A stretch of DNA of 64,000 nucleotides from Bacteroidota bacterium (GTDB taxonomy: Bacteria; Bacteroidota; Bacteroidia; Palsa-965), in NCBI GenBank assembly GCA_013298545.1, contig JAAFIA010000003.1, forward strand, positions 48,847-112,846, in the 5' to 3' direction. The notes below the pieces were generated by a model. It was not told the origin of the DNA and did not search any database. It worked only from the letters and a program-made list of their open reading frames with translations. Each line of letters starts with the position of its first letter. Positions within the stretch are counted from its first letter, which is position 1. Position numbers and translations under genes: made by a program. Positions 8,499 through 16,706 of this stretch are shown here, piece by piece.

Positions 8499-10589
8499 AT
8501 GAAAAAACTTTTCTTCTTATTTTTTGCGTTACCGATTTCGCTTTTCTCCCAAACCTATACAGGAACAGGAGGCGCAATCAATGATGCTACAACCAATGAT
8601 TTTATGCTCAATGTTTCTGGTTTAAACCCAGCAAACATAGACACGGCAACTTTTGGCTTGGAGCAAGTCTGCATCAACCTCACCCATACTTACGACGGCG
8701 ATTTAGATATCCGCATTATTGCTCCAGATGGAACAAATATCCCGCTCAGTACAGGAAACGGTGGCGGTGGGCAAAATTATACCAATACCTGTTTTAACAC
8801 TACTGCCGCAACAGCAATCTCGACGGGTTCGCCTCCTTATACGGGAACATTTGTACCGCAAGGGCAAATTGGACGCATCAACAACGGGCAAATTGGAAAT
8901 GGGACATGGACCTTGCGCATTATTGATATGGCAGCGCAAGACATGGGCAACCTCATTTCTTGGAACATCTCGTTTGGCAACAATCCGGCAAGCTATACGC
9001 CATTTACGTCTTCCAACATGCCCATCTTGGTTATCAATACCAATAACCAACAAATTCCTTATGGCACAAAAATCACTGCCGATATGGGCTTGATCTACAA
9101 CGGCCCCAACATTCGCAATTACCTCACCGATCCGCGCAACGATTACAACGGAAAAATCGGAATCGAAATTCGTGGCAATTATTCGGCTAGCCTTCCTCAA
9201 AAACCTTACAACATTGAATTGCGCGATGTCAACGGATTTTCAATCGACTCTTCCCTACTGGATATGCCTGCCGAAAGTGATTGGTATTTAATTGCCAACT
9301 ACAACGACAAATCATTTGCCCGAAATTTATTATCGATGGAGACTTTTCGCAAGATGGATCATTGGGCTCCACGCGCACGTTTGGTCGAAGTTGAAGTAAA
9401 TGGCGATTATCAAGGAATTTATCTCTTATGCGAATCAATCAAGCGCGATGCAAACCGCGTTGACATTGCCAAATTAGACATTACCGAAACTACATGGCCC
9501 GATATTTCTGGTGGCTACATGATGAAGATTGATTATTGGGACAATACCAATTCGTGGCTGCTCAATTACAGTCCAATTGACCATCCGAATTTAGATGTGC
9601 ACATGGTGTATGTTTATCCCAAACCCGATGTAATTGTTCCACAGCAAAAAACGTATTTACAAACATTCATCAACGATTACGAAACTGCCTTGTATAGCAC
9701 CAGTTTTGCCGACACCGCAAATGGCTATCGCAAGTATGCGAGTACGCGCTCGTTTATCGATTATTTCCTTGTCAATGAAATGGCCCGTAATGTTGATGGT
9801 TTTAAAAAGAGTCGTTATTTCTACAAAGAAAAAGACAATGCAAACGGAACCATTGGCAAAATGAAAGCAGGCCCTGTTTGGGATTTTGATTGGGCATGGA
9901 AAGATATTTGGGATTGTTCGTATTTCCAGCAAACAGATGGCTCGGGCTGGTCGCACCTGATTAACGATTGTGGCCCTGATGTCAATTCGCCGGGCTGGTA
10001 TGTGCGTTTGTTGCAGGATAGTACATTTGCCAACGAAGTACAATGCCGCTGGACGGAATTGCGCGGAACAATTTTAGACACCACCGCGATTTGGCATTTC
10101 ATTGATTCAATTGCGAATTACTCGAACGAGGCGCAACAACGTCATTACGATTATTGGGGGCACATGGGCCAAGCTTCGGGTACACCAGAAGTAAATCCGC
10201 CTGCACAATCTTACGCCGAAGAAATCGACAATTTAAAAGCATGGATTCGGCGGCGTTTGGTTTGGTTAGATGCCAATATGCCGGGCACTTTAGCGGGATG
10301 CAACATCGCTAGTGTTGACGCATCAACGCCCTCAAATTACAATTTGACAATTTATCCATCGCCGTTTACTTCACAACTTTCGATTGACTTGGATTTACCG
10401 CAAGCCGAAATGGTTGAAATTTCGTTGACGGATGCGCTTGGGCGGGTATGCGCGGGTATGCAGCAGCGTTGTGCGGGAGGAAAGCAAACCGTCATGCTCA
10501 TTCCAGAATCGGAATTGGCGGCAGGCGTTTATTTGGTGCGGGTGCGCGTTGGCGATGCGGAGGAAGTGCGGCGGGTGGTCAAGGAATAA
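8499..10589 (+). CDS. CotH kinase family protein with P-domain and T9SS type A sorting domain
   Basis: A complete 696-residue secreted protein. In order: a signal peptide (1-17, ending LFSQ), a proprotein convertase P-like beta domain (about 30-160, HTYDGDLDIRIIAPDG), a CotH kinase domain (about 190-590) with ARNVDGFKKS and GPVWDFDWAW holding the catalytic-region aspartates, and a T9SS type A C-terminal domain from about 620 (IYPSPF, AAGVYLVRV). CotH proteins are atypical secreted kinases. The export route follows from the C-terminal domain. It is a close paralogue of the truncated gene at 1-822, and the two flank the Sia-like cluster. A strong terminator follows directly. Confidence 0.9.
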   Translation: MKKLFFLFFALPISLFSQTYTGTGGAINDATTNDFMLNVSGLNPANIDTATFGLEQVCINLTHTYDGDLDIRIIAPDGTNIPLSTGNGGGGQNYTNTCFNTTAATAISTGSPPYTGTFVPQGQIGRINNGQIGNGTWTLRIIDMAAQDMGNLISWNISFGNNPASYTPFTSSNMPILVINTNNQQIPYGTKITADMGLIYNGPNIRNYLTDPRNDYNGKIGIEIRGNYSASLPQKPYNIELRDVNGFSIDSSLLDMPAESDWYLIANYNDKSFARNLLSMETFRKMDHWAPRARLVEVEVNGDYQGIYLLCESIKRDANRVDIAKLDITETTWPDISGGYMMKIDYWDNTNSWLLNYSPIDHPNLDVHMVYVYPKPDVIVPQQKTYLQTFINDYETALYSTSFADTANGYRKYASTRSFIDYFLVNEMARNVDGFKKSRYFYKEKDNANGTIGKMKAGPVWDFDWAWKDIWDCSYFQQTDGSGWSHLINDCGPDVNSPGWYVRLLQDSTFANEVQCRWTELRGTILDTTAIWHFIDSIANYSNEAQQRHYDYWGHMGQASGTPEVNPPAQSYAEEIDNLKAWIRRRLVWLDANMPGTLAGCNIASVDASTPSNYNLTIYPSPFTSQLSIDLDLPQAEMVEISLTDALGRVCAGMQQRCAGGKQTVMLIPESELAAGVYLVRVRVGDAEEVRRVVKE

Positions 10590-10607
10590 TTTTTAAAACT
10601 CTTTTTC

Positions 10608-10645
10608 AAAACGAGCCACATCTTCTACTTGATGTGGCTCGTTTT
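10608..10645 (+). terminator. Intrinsic terminator after the second CotH gene
   Basis: A perfect 15-bp stem (10608-10622 with 10631-10645) closes an 8-nt loop and is followed by ATTTT. The core is ACGAGCCACATC. It ends the CotH transcript just ahead of the promoter for the WG-repeat gene. Confidence 0.9.
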
Positions 10646-10647
10646 AT

Positions 10648-10676
10648 TTTGCCCAACTCCAATTTTTCTATATTTG
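10648..10676 (+). promoter_or_regulatory. Bacteroidota-type promoter of the WG-repeat lipoprotein gene
   Basis: TTTG at 10648-10651, a 17-nt spacer and TATATTTG at 10669-10676 match the Bacteroidota sigma-factor consensus (TTTG ... TAnnTTTG). The box lies 18 nt before the ATG at 10695. Confidence 0.6.
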
Positions 10677-10694
10677 ATCTTCAAACCTAATCCA

Positions 10695-11942
10695 ATGAAA
10701 AAAATCTTATTTGCTCTTCCGTTTGCTTTGCTCTTCGCTTCTTGCGGTAATTCAACCGATACACCAACAAAGACCGATAGCACGGGAACAACGGAATCAT
10801 CTTCCAATCTCGATTGGAAAAAAATCGAATTGGTGAAAATGCTTGCCGGAAATTATGGCTACCGCCTGGAAGGAACAGAAACCCTGCTCTTCGACAAAAA
10901 AGAGTTCGAACATGGTCGCCCGTTTGCCGAAGGCTTTGCCATTGTTAGCAAAGGTTCTGGCGACGATGAAAAGTTTGGATTCATTGATGCAACCGGAAAA
11001 CAGGTGATGGATTATAAATTCAAAGAATTGAAAGATTTTTCCAATGGCCTTGCTTTGGCACAAGAAAATAAAGATGGGCTTTGGGGATTCATCAACACCA
11101 AAGGCGAGTGGGCCATCAAACCGATGTACAAAAATGCTTGGCCTTTTGCGAATGGGCGCGCACGCATTGCCGAAGGCGAAGTCATGAGCAAATACATGAA
11201 ACAGTTTGAAGATGCAAAATACGGATTCATCAACACCAAAGGCGATACGGTTATTGCCATCAACTACAACGACGCGTCTGATTTTGGTGAAGGTTGGGCC
11301 GCTGTTGCTAAAAATGGCAAATACGGCTTCGTTGATACAACGGGCAAAGAAGTCATTGCGTTCAAATACGACCAAGCCGATAAATTTGTTCATGGCATTG
11401 CGCCTGTTTTCAAAGGAAGCAAATGTGGTTTCATCGACAAAACAGAAAAAGTAATTGTTCCGATTCAATACAGCAGCTATAAATACGTTTATCACTACAT
11501 CGGATTTAATATTTTCGACGAAGACAACATTGAATATGATGTGGACGGAAAATTAATTATTGTCAGCAAGGGCGAAAAATGGGGCATGGTTGATCTCACC
11601 GGAAAAACTGTTGTAGATTTCTTGTACAGCGAATTAAGTCTGCCAGAAGAAGGCTACATCAACTGCAAAAAAGGCGATAATGCCGGATTGCTAGATCTTA
11701 CCGGAAAAGAAATTATTCCATGCGAATATGTGGAACTCGGCAAACTCAGCGAAGGATTAATCTCCGCTAAAAAAGGCGAAAAATGGGGCTTCTTAGATGC
11801 TGCCGGAAAAATGGTTATTGACTTCAAGTACGATCGTGCTTATGATTTCAGCAGCGGCGAAGCATCTGTTTATGAAGGCGATGTTTATATTAAAGTGGAT
11901 AAAACAGGTAAAGAAACGTACCGCGCTGATGCCACAAAATAA
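10695..11942 (+). CDS. WG repeat-containing lipoprotein
   Basis: A 415-residue protein with a lipoprotein signal (FALLFASC, Cys19) followed by a short Ser/Thr linker and then WG repeats to the end. Each repeat of about 20-25 residues carries patterns such as GFINTKGEW.I.P.Y and WGFLDAAGKMVIDFKYD; about twelve can be counted. WG-repeat proteins are common surface or periplasmic proteins in Bacteroidota, and their function is mostly undefined. Fold-based binding is likely, not catalysis. The ATG at 10695 is chosen over an upstream in-frame start because the lipoprotein signal begins there. The gene has its own promoter and terminator and is therefore probably monocistronic. Confidence 0.88.
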   Translation: MKKILFALPFALLFASCGNSTDTPTKTDSTGTTESSSNLDWKKIELVKMLAGNYGYRLEGTETLLFDKKEFEHGRPFAEGFAIVSKGSGDDEKFGFIDATGKQVMDYKFKELKDFSNGLALAQENKDGLWGFINTKGEWAIKPMYKNAWPFANGRARIAEGEVMSKYMKQFEDAKYGFINTKGDTVIAINYNDASDFGEGWAAVAKNGKYGFVDTTGKEVIAFKYDQADKFVHGIAPVFKGSKCGFIDKTEKVIVPIQYSSYKYVYHYIGFNIFDEDNIEYDVDGKLIIVSKGEKWGMVDLTGKTVVDFLYSELSLPEEGYINCKKGDNAGLLDLTGKEIIPCEYVELGKLSEGLISAKKGEKWGFLDAAGKMVIDFKYDRAYDFSSGEASVYEGDVYIKVDKTGKETYRADATK

Positions 11943-11959
11943 GGAGTAAAAAGAATGAC

Positions 11960-11993
11960 AAAAAGCCGTTTTCGATACTGAAAACGGCTTTTT
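11960..11993 (+). terminator. Intrinsic terminator after the WG-repeat gene
   Basis: A perfect 14-bp stem (11960-11973 with 11980-11993) with loop GATACT. The T-rich tail continues as GTTTTTG, which may also serve as the -33 region for metF. Confidence 0.88.
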
Positions 11994-12022
11994 GTTTTTG
12001 TAGCGGTTACGCGCAGAATCCG

Positions 12023-12030
12023 TAATTTTG
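12023..12030 (+). promoter_or_regulatory. -7 box (TAATTTTG) immediately upstream of metF
   Basis: TAATTTTG fits TAnnTTTG and ends only 6 nt before the metF ATG at 12037, which would put transcription start at or next to the start codon. A TTTTTG at about 11995-12000, 22 nt upstream of the box, may be the -33 element. Confidence 0.55.
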
Positions 12031-12036
12031 CCGCCT

Positions 12037-12990
12037 ATGAAAGTTACAGAACATCTCAAAGCGGCTAAGTCAACGCTTTTTTCCATCGAAATTCTTCCGC
12101 CGCTCAAAGGCAAAAGCATTCAGTCGATTTATGAAGGCATTGATCCGCTCATGGAATTTAAACCTTCGTTTGTAGATGTTACGTACCACCGCGAAGAATA
12201 TATTTATAAAAAGCGCGAAGGCGGCTACCTCGAAAAAGTATCTATCCGTAAACGCCCCGGAACAGTTGGTATTTGCGCGGCCATCATGAACCGTTACCAT
12301 GTAGATGCGGTACCACACATTATTTGTGGTGGCTTTACAAAAGAAGAAACCGAAAGTGCTTTGATTGATTTGCACTTTTTAGGAATTGACAATGTATTGC
12401 TGCTTCGCGGCGACTCCATAAAATCGGAACCTGCATTTATTCCCGAACCAAACGGCCACGCATACGCCATTGATCTGGTGCGCCAAGTAGGCGAAATGAA
12501 TCAGGCGCGTTATTTACACGAAGACATCAACGATATGGCCCCAACCAATTTTTGTGTTGGTGTTGCAGGCTATCCCGAAAAACATTTCGAAGCGCCAAAT
12601 ATGGGTTCTGATTTGAAATACCTCAAACAAAAAGTTGATGCGGGTGCTGAGTACATTGTTACACAAATGTTTTTCGACAATAGTAAATATTTTGCCTTTG
12701 TAGAAAAATGCCGCGAAGCTGGAATCAAGGTGCCAATCATTCCAGGTTTGAAAATCATGACGGGTAAAAAGCAATTGCTTGGTCTTCCTAAAATTTTTAA
12801 AATCGATGTTCCTGAAGCGCTTGCCGATGAAGTAGAAAAATGCGAAACCGATGCACAGGTGCGCGAAGTTGGCATTGAGTGGTGCATTCAACAATCGAAA
12901 GAACTGATGGCGGCAAATGTGCCTTGCTTGCATTTTTACACCATGGGCAGCAGCGAAGTTACGCGGCGTGTAGCGAGCCAAGTTTTTTAA
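12037..12990 (+). CDS. metF: Methylenetetrahydrofolate reductase [NAD(P)H]
   Basis: This 317-residue FAD-dependent TIM-barrel enzyme reduces 5,10-methylene- to 5,10-methyl-tetrahydrofolate for methionine synthesis. Family features seen: the N-terminal FSIEILPP (catalytic Glu), the LLLRGDS segment, GVAGYPEKH, and QMFFDNSKYFAF followed by PGLKIMTGKKQL. Length and ends match bacterial MetF. A frame extends 9 nt upstream to a TTG, but the ATG at 12037 gives the usual MKVTEHL start. The promoter box lies 6 nt before it, suggesting a leaderless message. A foldback repeat sits between its stop codon and its terminator. Confidence 0.96.
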   Translation: MKVTEHLKAAKSTLFSIEILPPLKGKSIQSIYEGIDPLMEFKPSFVDVTYHREEYIYKKREGGYLEKVSIRKRPGTVGICAAIMNRYHVDAVPHIICGGFTKEETESALIDLHFLGIDNVLLLRGDSIKSEPAFIPEPNGHAYAIDLVRQVGEMNQARYLHEDINDMAPTNFCVGVAGYPEKHFEAPNMGSDLKYLKQKVDAGAEYIVTQMFFDNSKYFAFVEKCREAGIKVPIIPGLKIMTGKKQLLGLPKIFKIDVPEALADEVEKCETDAQVREVGIEWCIQQSKELMAANVPCLHFYTMGSSEVTRRVASQVF

Positions 12991-13002
12991 AAATACAACT
13001 TA

Positions 13003-13166
13003 GTAACTGTTTAAATTTTATCCTTTAAGTTTGTTATGCGCCTTTTTGCACCATACTTCGTTGCGTTTTTTGACCGTAGGCGCGCTGCTATGGCCTTCAA
13101 AAACGCGCCTCGTCTGGCACAAAAAGCCATCATAACAATTCTCAAAAACAAATTTTAAACAGGCTC
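13003..13166. repeat. Foldback MITE-like element, copy 1 (164 bp)
   Basis: One of three near-identical non-coding elements in the window (others at 47042 and 57752). It is flanked by direct repeats TTA (13000-13002) and TTA (13167-13169). The right end is TTTAAACAGGCTC. The left end is GTAACTGTTTAAA, a variant of the GAGCCTGTTTAAA seen in the other copies. Beyond the termini the two halves remain imperfectly complementary (for example TTGTTATG...GCCTTTTTGCACCA against the right arm), so the whole element can fold on itself. It has no open frame of note. It lies between metF and the hairpin that appears to be the metF terminator. Confidence 0.8.
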
Positions 13167-13174
13167 TTATATAG

Positions 13175-13195
13175 AAACCGGAATTTTTCCGGTTT
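13175..13195 (+). terminator. Probable metF terminator, displaced by the repeat element
   Basis: An 8-bp stem AAACCGGA / TCCGGTTT (13175-13182 with 13188-13195) with a 5-nt loop, followed by four more T. It lies 185 nt after the metF stop, on the far side of the foldback element. Confidence 0.7.
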
Positions 13196-13216
13196 TTTTA
13201 TATCTAAAAATTATTT

Positions 13217-13310
13217 AATGTCTGCTATTAAAGACATTTTATAATTTTTTGTTTTTAATAACAGACGTTATAATTTATTAAAAAAGTTAATGTTTGATAT
13301 TAAAGACTTT
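13217..13310. promoter_or_regulatory. HipB operator region: three related sites
   Basis: Three related sequences lie upstream of hipB. AATGTCT-8 nt-AGACATT spans 13217-13238. A reversed copy (AACGTCTGTTATTAAAAAC on the minus strand) spans about 13251-13270. A degenerate AATGTTT-8 nt-AGACTTT spans 13289-13310. The last sits between the -33 and -7 boxes. Arrays of palindromic sites like these are the usual HipB targets, so autorepression is likely. Confidence 0.65.
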
Positions 13311-13323
13311 TTAAATATATTTG
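13293..13323 (+). promoter_or_regulatory. Promoter of the hipBA operon
   Basis: TTTG at 13293-13296, a 19-nt spacer and TATATTTG at 13316-13323, which ends 18 nt before the hipB ATG. The third operator-like site overlaps the -33 box and most of the spacer. Confidence 0.6.
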
Positions 13324-13341
13324 TTTTATATTTCAAACATT

Positions 13342-13665
13342 ATGAAATCAAATAAAACAATTTTGACACCTCAAGTCAAAACGTCTTTAGCTTTGCTTGG
13401 AGAGCAAATTAAACTTGCTCGTTTACGTCGTCAGATCAGTGTTATCCAAATTGCCGAACGCGCTCATGTTAGTCGTTCCTCTGTATGGCTTGTTGAGAAA
13501 GGTTCGCCGAGTGTTGCTATGGGAATATATTGTCAAATATTATTTGTATTGGGTTTAGAAAAAGATATTCTTCTTATTGCGAAAGACGATGAACTTGGCC
13601 GAAAGCTGCAGGATGCCGAAATACTTCCCAAAAAACGTGCTCCACGACAAAAGAAAAAAACATGA
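13342..13665 (+). CDS. hipB: HipB-type helix-turn-helix antitoxin
   Basis: A 107-residue XRE-family DNA-binding protein. The helix-turn-helix covers about residues 17-72 (LGEQIKLARLRRQISVIQIAERAHVS, then SVWLVEKGSPSVAMGIYCQIL), and a basic tail (KKRAPRQKKK) ends it. Its ATG at 13342 is preferred over an in-frame codon 21 nt upstream because that one falls inside the promoter box. The stop overlaps the hipA start (ATGA), the usual antitoxin-toxin coupling. It should bind the upstream sites and neutralise HipA. Confidence 0.88.
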   Translation: MKSNKTILTPQVKTSLALLGEQIKLARLRRQISVIQIAERAHVSRSSVWLVEKGSPSVAMGIYCQILFVLGLEKDILLIAKDDELGRKLQDAEILPKKRAPRQKKKT

Positions 13666-14909
13666 ATCAGAAAGAGATCGAGGTACATGCGCACTGCAAT
13701 GGCCTCCTGTTACAGATGGGTACACTTACGACTATTCCTGCAAAAGGGAAAGAAGTCTTTTCTTTTGAATATACGCCAATGTGGTTAGCATCAGGTTTCA
13801 AATTTATGCTCGATCCTGATTTGCAGTTGTATGCTGGTCGTTATTTTCCGCGCGATCAAAAACAAAATTTTGGTGTCTTTCTCGATTCAAGTCCAGATCG
13901 TTGGGGACGTGTGCTAATGAACCGGCGAGAAGCAATTGTAGCTAGACAAGAGAAACGTTCACCTAAAAAACTGGTGGAGTCAGATTACTTGCTTGGTGTA
14001 TTTGACAAACATCGCATGGGTGGCTTACGTTTTCGGCTTGGTAATACTGAAAATTTTTTAGACGATGATCCCGCGAAGTCTGTTCCTCCTTGGACTTCGT
14101 TGCGTGAATTGGAATATGCTAGTATGCGTTTTGAAGAAGATGATGCCAGTAGCCCAGACAGCCAACGTTGGTTGAACATGCTTTTAGCGCCCGGTTCTTC
14201 GCTGGGTGGTGCTCGACCGAAAGCAGGTGTTGCGGATACAAAAGGGCATTTATGGATTGCTAAATTCCCAAGCATCAACGATGAAAATAATACAGGAGCA
14301 TGGGAACTGGTGGCGAATGTGCTCGCATCAAAAGCTGGTATTGATGTCGCAGAAAGTATGGTAAAAAAATTCAATACGCGTCACCATACATATTTAACCA
14401 AACGCTTTGACCGTAAGAAGAATGGCGAACGCATTCATTTTGCATCAGCCATGACCTTGCTTGGTTATACAGATGGAACGGGCGATGATACGGGTGCAAG
14501 TTATCTCGAATTGGTAGAATTTTTGATGCGCCATGGCGCCGATGTGAATACGGATTTGAAAGAGCTGTGGCGGCGTATTGTCTTTTCGATTGCGATAAAA
14601 AACACAGACGATCATTTGCGCAATCATGGGTTTTTGTTGACAAATCGCGGCTGGCGGCTATCACCAGCTTACGATCTCAATGCCAATCCGCATGGAACGG
14701 GATTAAGTTTGAATATCTCCGAATCGGACAATTCGCTTGCCTGGGATTTAGCTATGGAGGTAGCGCCCTATTTTCGGCTTGATGCGAAACAGGCGAAATT
14801 AATTATGAATCGTGTGAAAAAATCGGTTAGCACTTGGCGAGAATTGGCAAAAAGTACAGGGCTTTCAAAAACGGAGCAAGACCGGCTAGCTCCTGCGTTT
14901 GAGCGATAG
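13662..14909 (+). CDS. hipA: HipA-type serine/threonine kinase toxin
   Basis: A 415-residue full-length HipA. The N-terminal subdomain (about 1-110) is fused to the kinase core, unlike the split system at 58.5-60 kb. The glycine-rich loop GSSLGGARPK lies at 178-187, the catalytic loop NTDDHLRNHG at 314-323 and the metal-binding SPAYDL at 334-339; all key residues are present, so the kinase should be active. Characterised HipA toxins phosphorylate aminoacyl-tRNA synthetases (GltX in E. coli) and induce dormancy; the target here cannot be read from sequence. It overlaps hipB by 4 nt and ends 67 nt before recJ. Confidence 0.92.
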   Translation: MNQKEIEVHAHCNGLLLQMGTLTTIPAKGKEVFSFEYTPMWLASGFKFMLDPDLQLYAGRYFPRDQKQNFGVFLDSSPDRWGRVLMNRREAIVARQEKRSPKKLVESDYLLGVFDKHRMGGLRFRLGNTENFLDDDPAKSVPPWTSLRELEYASMRFEEDDASSPDSQRWLNMLLAPGSSLGGARPKAGVADTKGHLWIAKFPSINDENNTGAWELVANVLASKAGIDVAESMVKKFNTRHHTYLTKRFDRKKNGERIHFASAMTLLGYTDGTGDDTGASYLELVEFLMRHGADVNTDLKELWRRIVFSIAIKNTDDHLRNHGFLLTNRGWRLSPAYDLNANPHGTGLSLNISESDNSLAWDLAMEVAPYFRLDAKQAKLIMNRVKKSVSTWRELAKSTGLSKTEQDRLAPAFER

Positions 14910-14976
14910 TAAGCGTTTGTGGATTTACCCAAAACAAAAATCGGATTCCCCATCCGAATTCCTTATTTTTACGGCA

Positions 14977-16683
14977 ATGGAAAAAAGATGGCAGTTATTA
15001 CCCGAAGGGAATCAGGCGTTGATTGATCAACTGGCCAAGGAGCTTTCCATTCACCGTGTTTTAGCCACTTTGCTTGTTCGGCGCGGCATCAAAAATTTTT
15101 CCGAGGCGCGCGATTTTTTTCGTCCAACATTAGAACAACTTCACAACCCCATGTTGATGCGCGACATGGAAAAAGCTGTTGCTCGGATTGAAAAAGCGCT
15201 GCTTTCCGGTGAAAAAATTCTTGTTTATGGCGATTATGATGTTGACGGAACAACAGCCGTTGCACTCGTTTACACCTACCTGCGCACGTTAAATGCACAA
15301 TGCGATTTTTATATTCCAGATCGCTATAAAGAAGGGTATGGCATTTCGTTTACCGGAATTGAATATGCGGCAGCGCATGGTTACTCGCTCATCATTGCGC
15401 TTGACTGCGGCATCAAAGCAGTAGAAAAAATAAAAGCTGCCAATGATTTGCAAGTGGATTTTATCATTTGCGATCACCACCGCCCTGGCGATGTGTTGCC
15501 GGATGCGGTTGCGGTGCTCGATCCAAAACGCGATGATTGTCCTTATCCATTCAAAGAACTTTCGGGTTGTGGCATTGGCTTTAAACTCGTTCAAGCGCTT
15601 GCCGAAAAACGCGGTCTTTCCCGAGCCGAACTCATGCCGTATCTCGATTTTGTAGCGGTAAGTATTGCGGCCGATTTGGTTTCTATTGCTGGCGAAAATC
15701 GGGTGCTAGCGTATTTCGGTTTGCAACGCATCAATACCGATCCGCGCCCAGGTTTTCGTGCCATGATTCGGCAACAAAATATTAAAAAGAGCATTTCCAT
15801 TACCGAACTTGTTTTTGTGATTGCGCCGCGCATCAATGCTGCGGGACGTTTGGAGCATGGTGCCAAAGCCGTTGAATTGCTCATTGCCTCTTCTGTTGAA
15901 CAAGCCGAAGCAGCGAGTCAGGCCGTGAACAAAACAAATTCAAACCGCAAGGATATTGATACGTTTACGACACAGCAAGCGGTAGAAATTTTAGAAAACT
16001 ATCCGCAACATGCACAGCGCCGCTCTACTGTTGTTTTTCACCCATCGTGGCATAAAGGTGTTGTAGGCATTGTGGCTTCGCGTTTGATTGAGCGTTGGTA
16101 TCGGCCAACGATTGTTTTGACCGAATCGAATGGTGTGGCGACGGGTTCGGCGCGGTCGGTAAAAGATTTCGACGTATATGAGGCCATCGAAGCTTGCGGC
16201 GATTTGCTCGATCAATTTGGTGGCCACACGTATGCCGCAGGATTGACCTTGAAAATAGAGCAGGTTGAAAAATTTAAAGAACGTTTTGAGGAAGTTGTTC
16301 AAAAAACGATTCTCGAAAAATCGCTTGTTCCTGAAATCGAAATTGATGCCGAGCTTTCGCTCGATGATGTTGACGGAAAATTTGTGCGTGTGTTGCGGCA
16401 GTTTGCGCCTTTTGGTCCTGACAACATGAGTCCAGTGTTTTGTGTGCGGGGTGCGGCTGATCGCGGGTGGGCGCGGGTGGTTGGCAACAACCATTTAAAA
16501 ATGGACATCATCAATCCGAAAACGCCTGATCGAATTTTTCCTGCTATCGGATTTGGGCTTGGGGCGCATTTGCCAGAAACTACGGGTGGAAAAAATTTCG
16601 ACTTGTGCTGTTCGCTCGAAGACAATGAATGGAACGGACAAACATCGCTGCAACTTTCGGTGAAAGATATGCGCGCATGCTAA
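14977..16683 (+). CDS. recJ: Single-stranded-DNA-specific exonuclease RecJ
   Basis: A 568-residue 5'-3' ssDNA exonuclease of recombination and mismatch repair. DHH-family motifs are clear: YGDYDVDGTTAVAL (about 84-97), CDHHRPG (about 166), PRINAAGRL, then the DHHA1 part with KGVVGIVASRLI and FGGHTYAAG. The length is normal for RecJ. The ATG at 14977 is chosen over an upstream in-frame start because MEKRW is the usual beginning. It probably shares a transcript with cysQ downstream. Confidence 0.96.
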   Translation: MEKRWQLLPEGNQALIDQLAKELSIHRVLATLLVRRGIKNFSEARDFFRPTLEQLHNPMLMRDMEKAVARIEKALLSGEKILVYGDYDVDGTTAVALVYTYLRTLNAQCDFYIPDRYKEGYGISFTGIEYAAAHGYSLIIALDCGIKAVEKIKAANDLQVDFIICDHHRPGDVLPDAVAVLDPKRDDCPYPFKELSGCGIGFKLVQALAEKRGLSRAELMPYLDFVAVSIAADLVSIAGENRVLAYFGLQRINTDPRPGFRAMIRQQNIKKSISITELVFVIAPRINAAGRLEHGAKAVELLIASSVEQAEAASQAVNKTNSNRKDIDTFTTQQAVEILENYPQHAQRRSTVVFHPSWHKGVVGIVASRLIERWYRPTIVLTESNGVATGSARSVKDFDVYEAIEACGDLLDQFGGHTYAAGLTLKIEQVEKFKERFEEVVQKTILEKSLVPEIEIDAELSLDDVDGKFVRVLRQFAPFGPDNMSPVFCVRGAADRGWARVVGNNHLKMDIINPKTPDRIFPAIGFGLGAHLPETTGGKNFDLCCSLEDNEWNGQTSLQLSVKDMRAC

Positions 16684-16706
16684 CACGTTTTCGCAAAACA
16701 ATCTTT

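Noticed and set aside
10797-11495. 232-residue minus-strand frame opposite the WG-repeat gene
   Set aside because: It is the reverse of a repetitive coding sequence, which often leaves long shadow frames.
13003-13166. Foldback element as a coding gene or structured RNA family
   Set aside because: Its frames are short and unrelated between copies. The target duplications and inverted termini explain it better as a mobile element.
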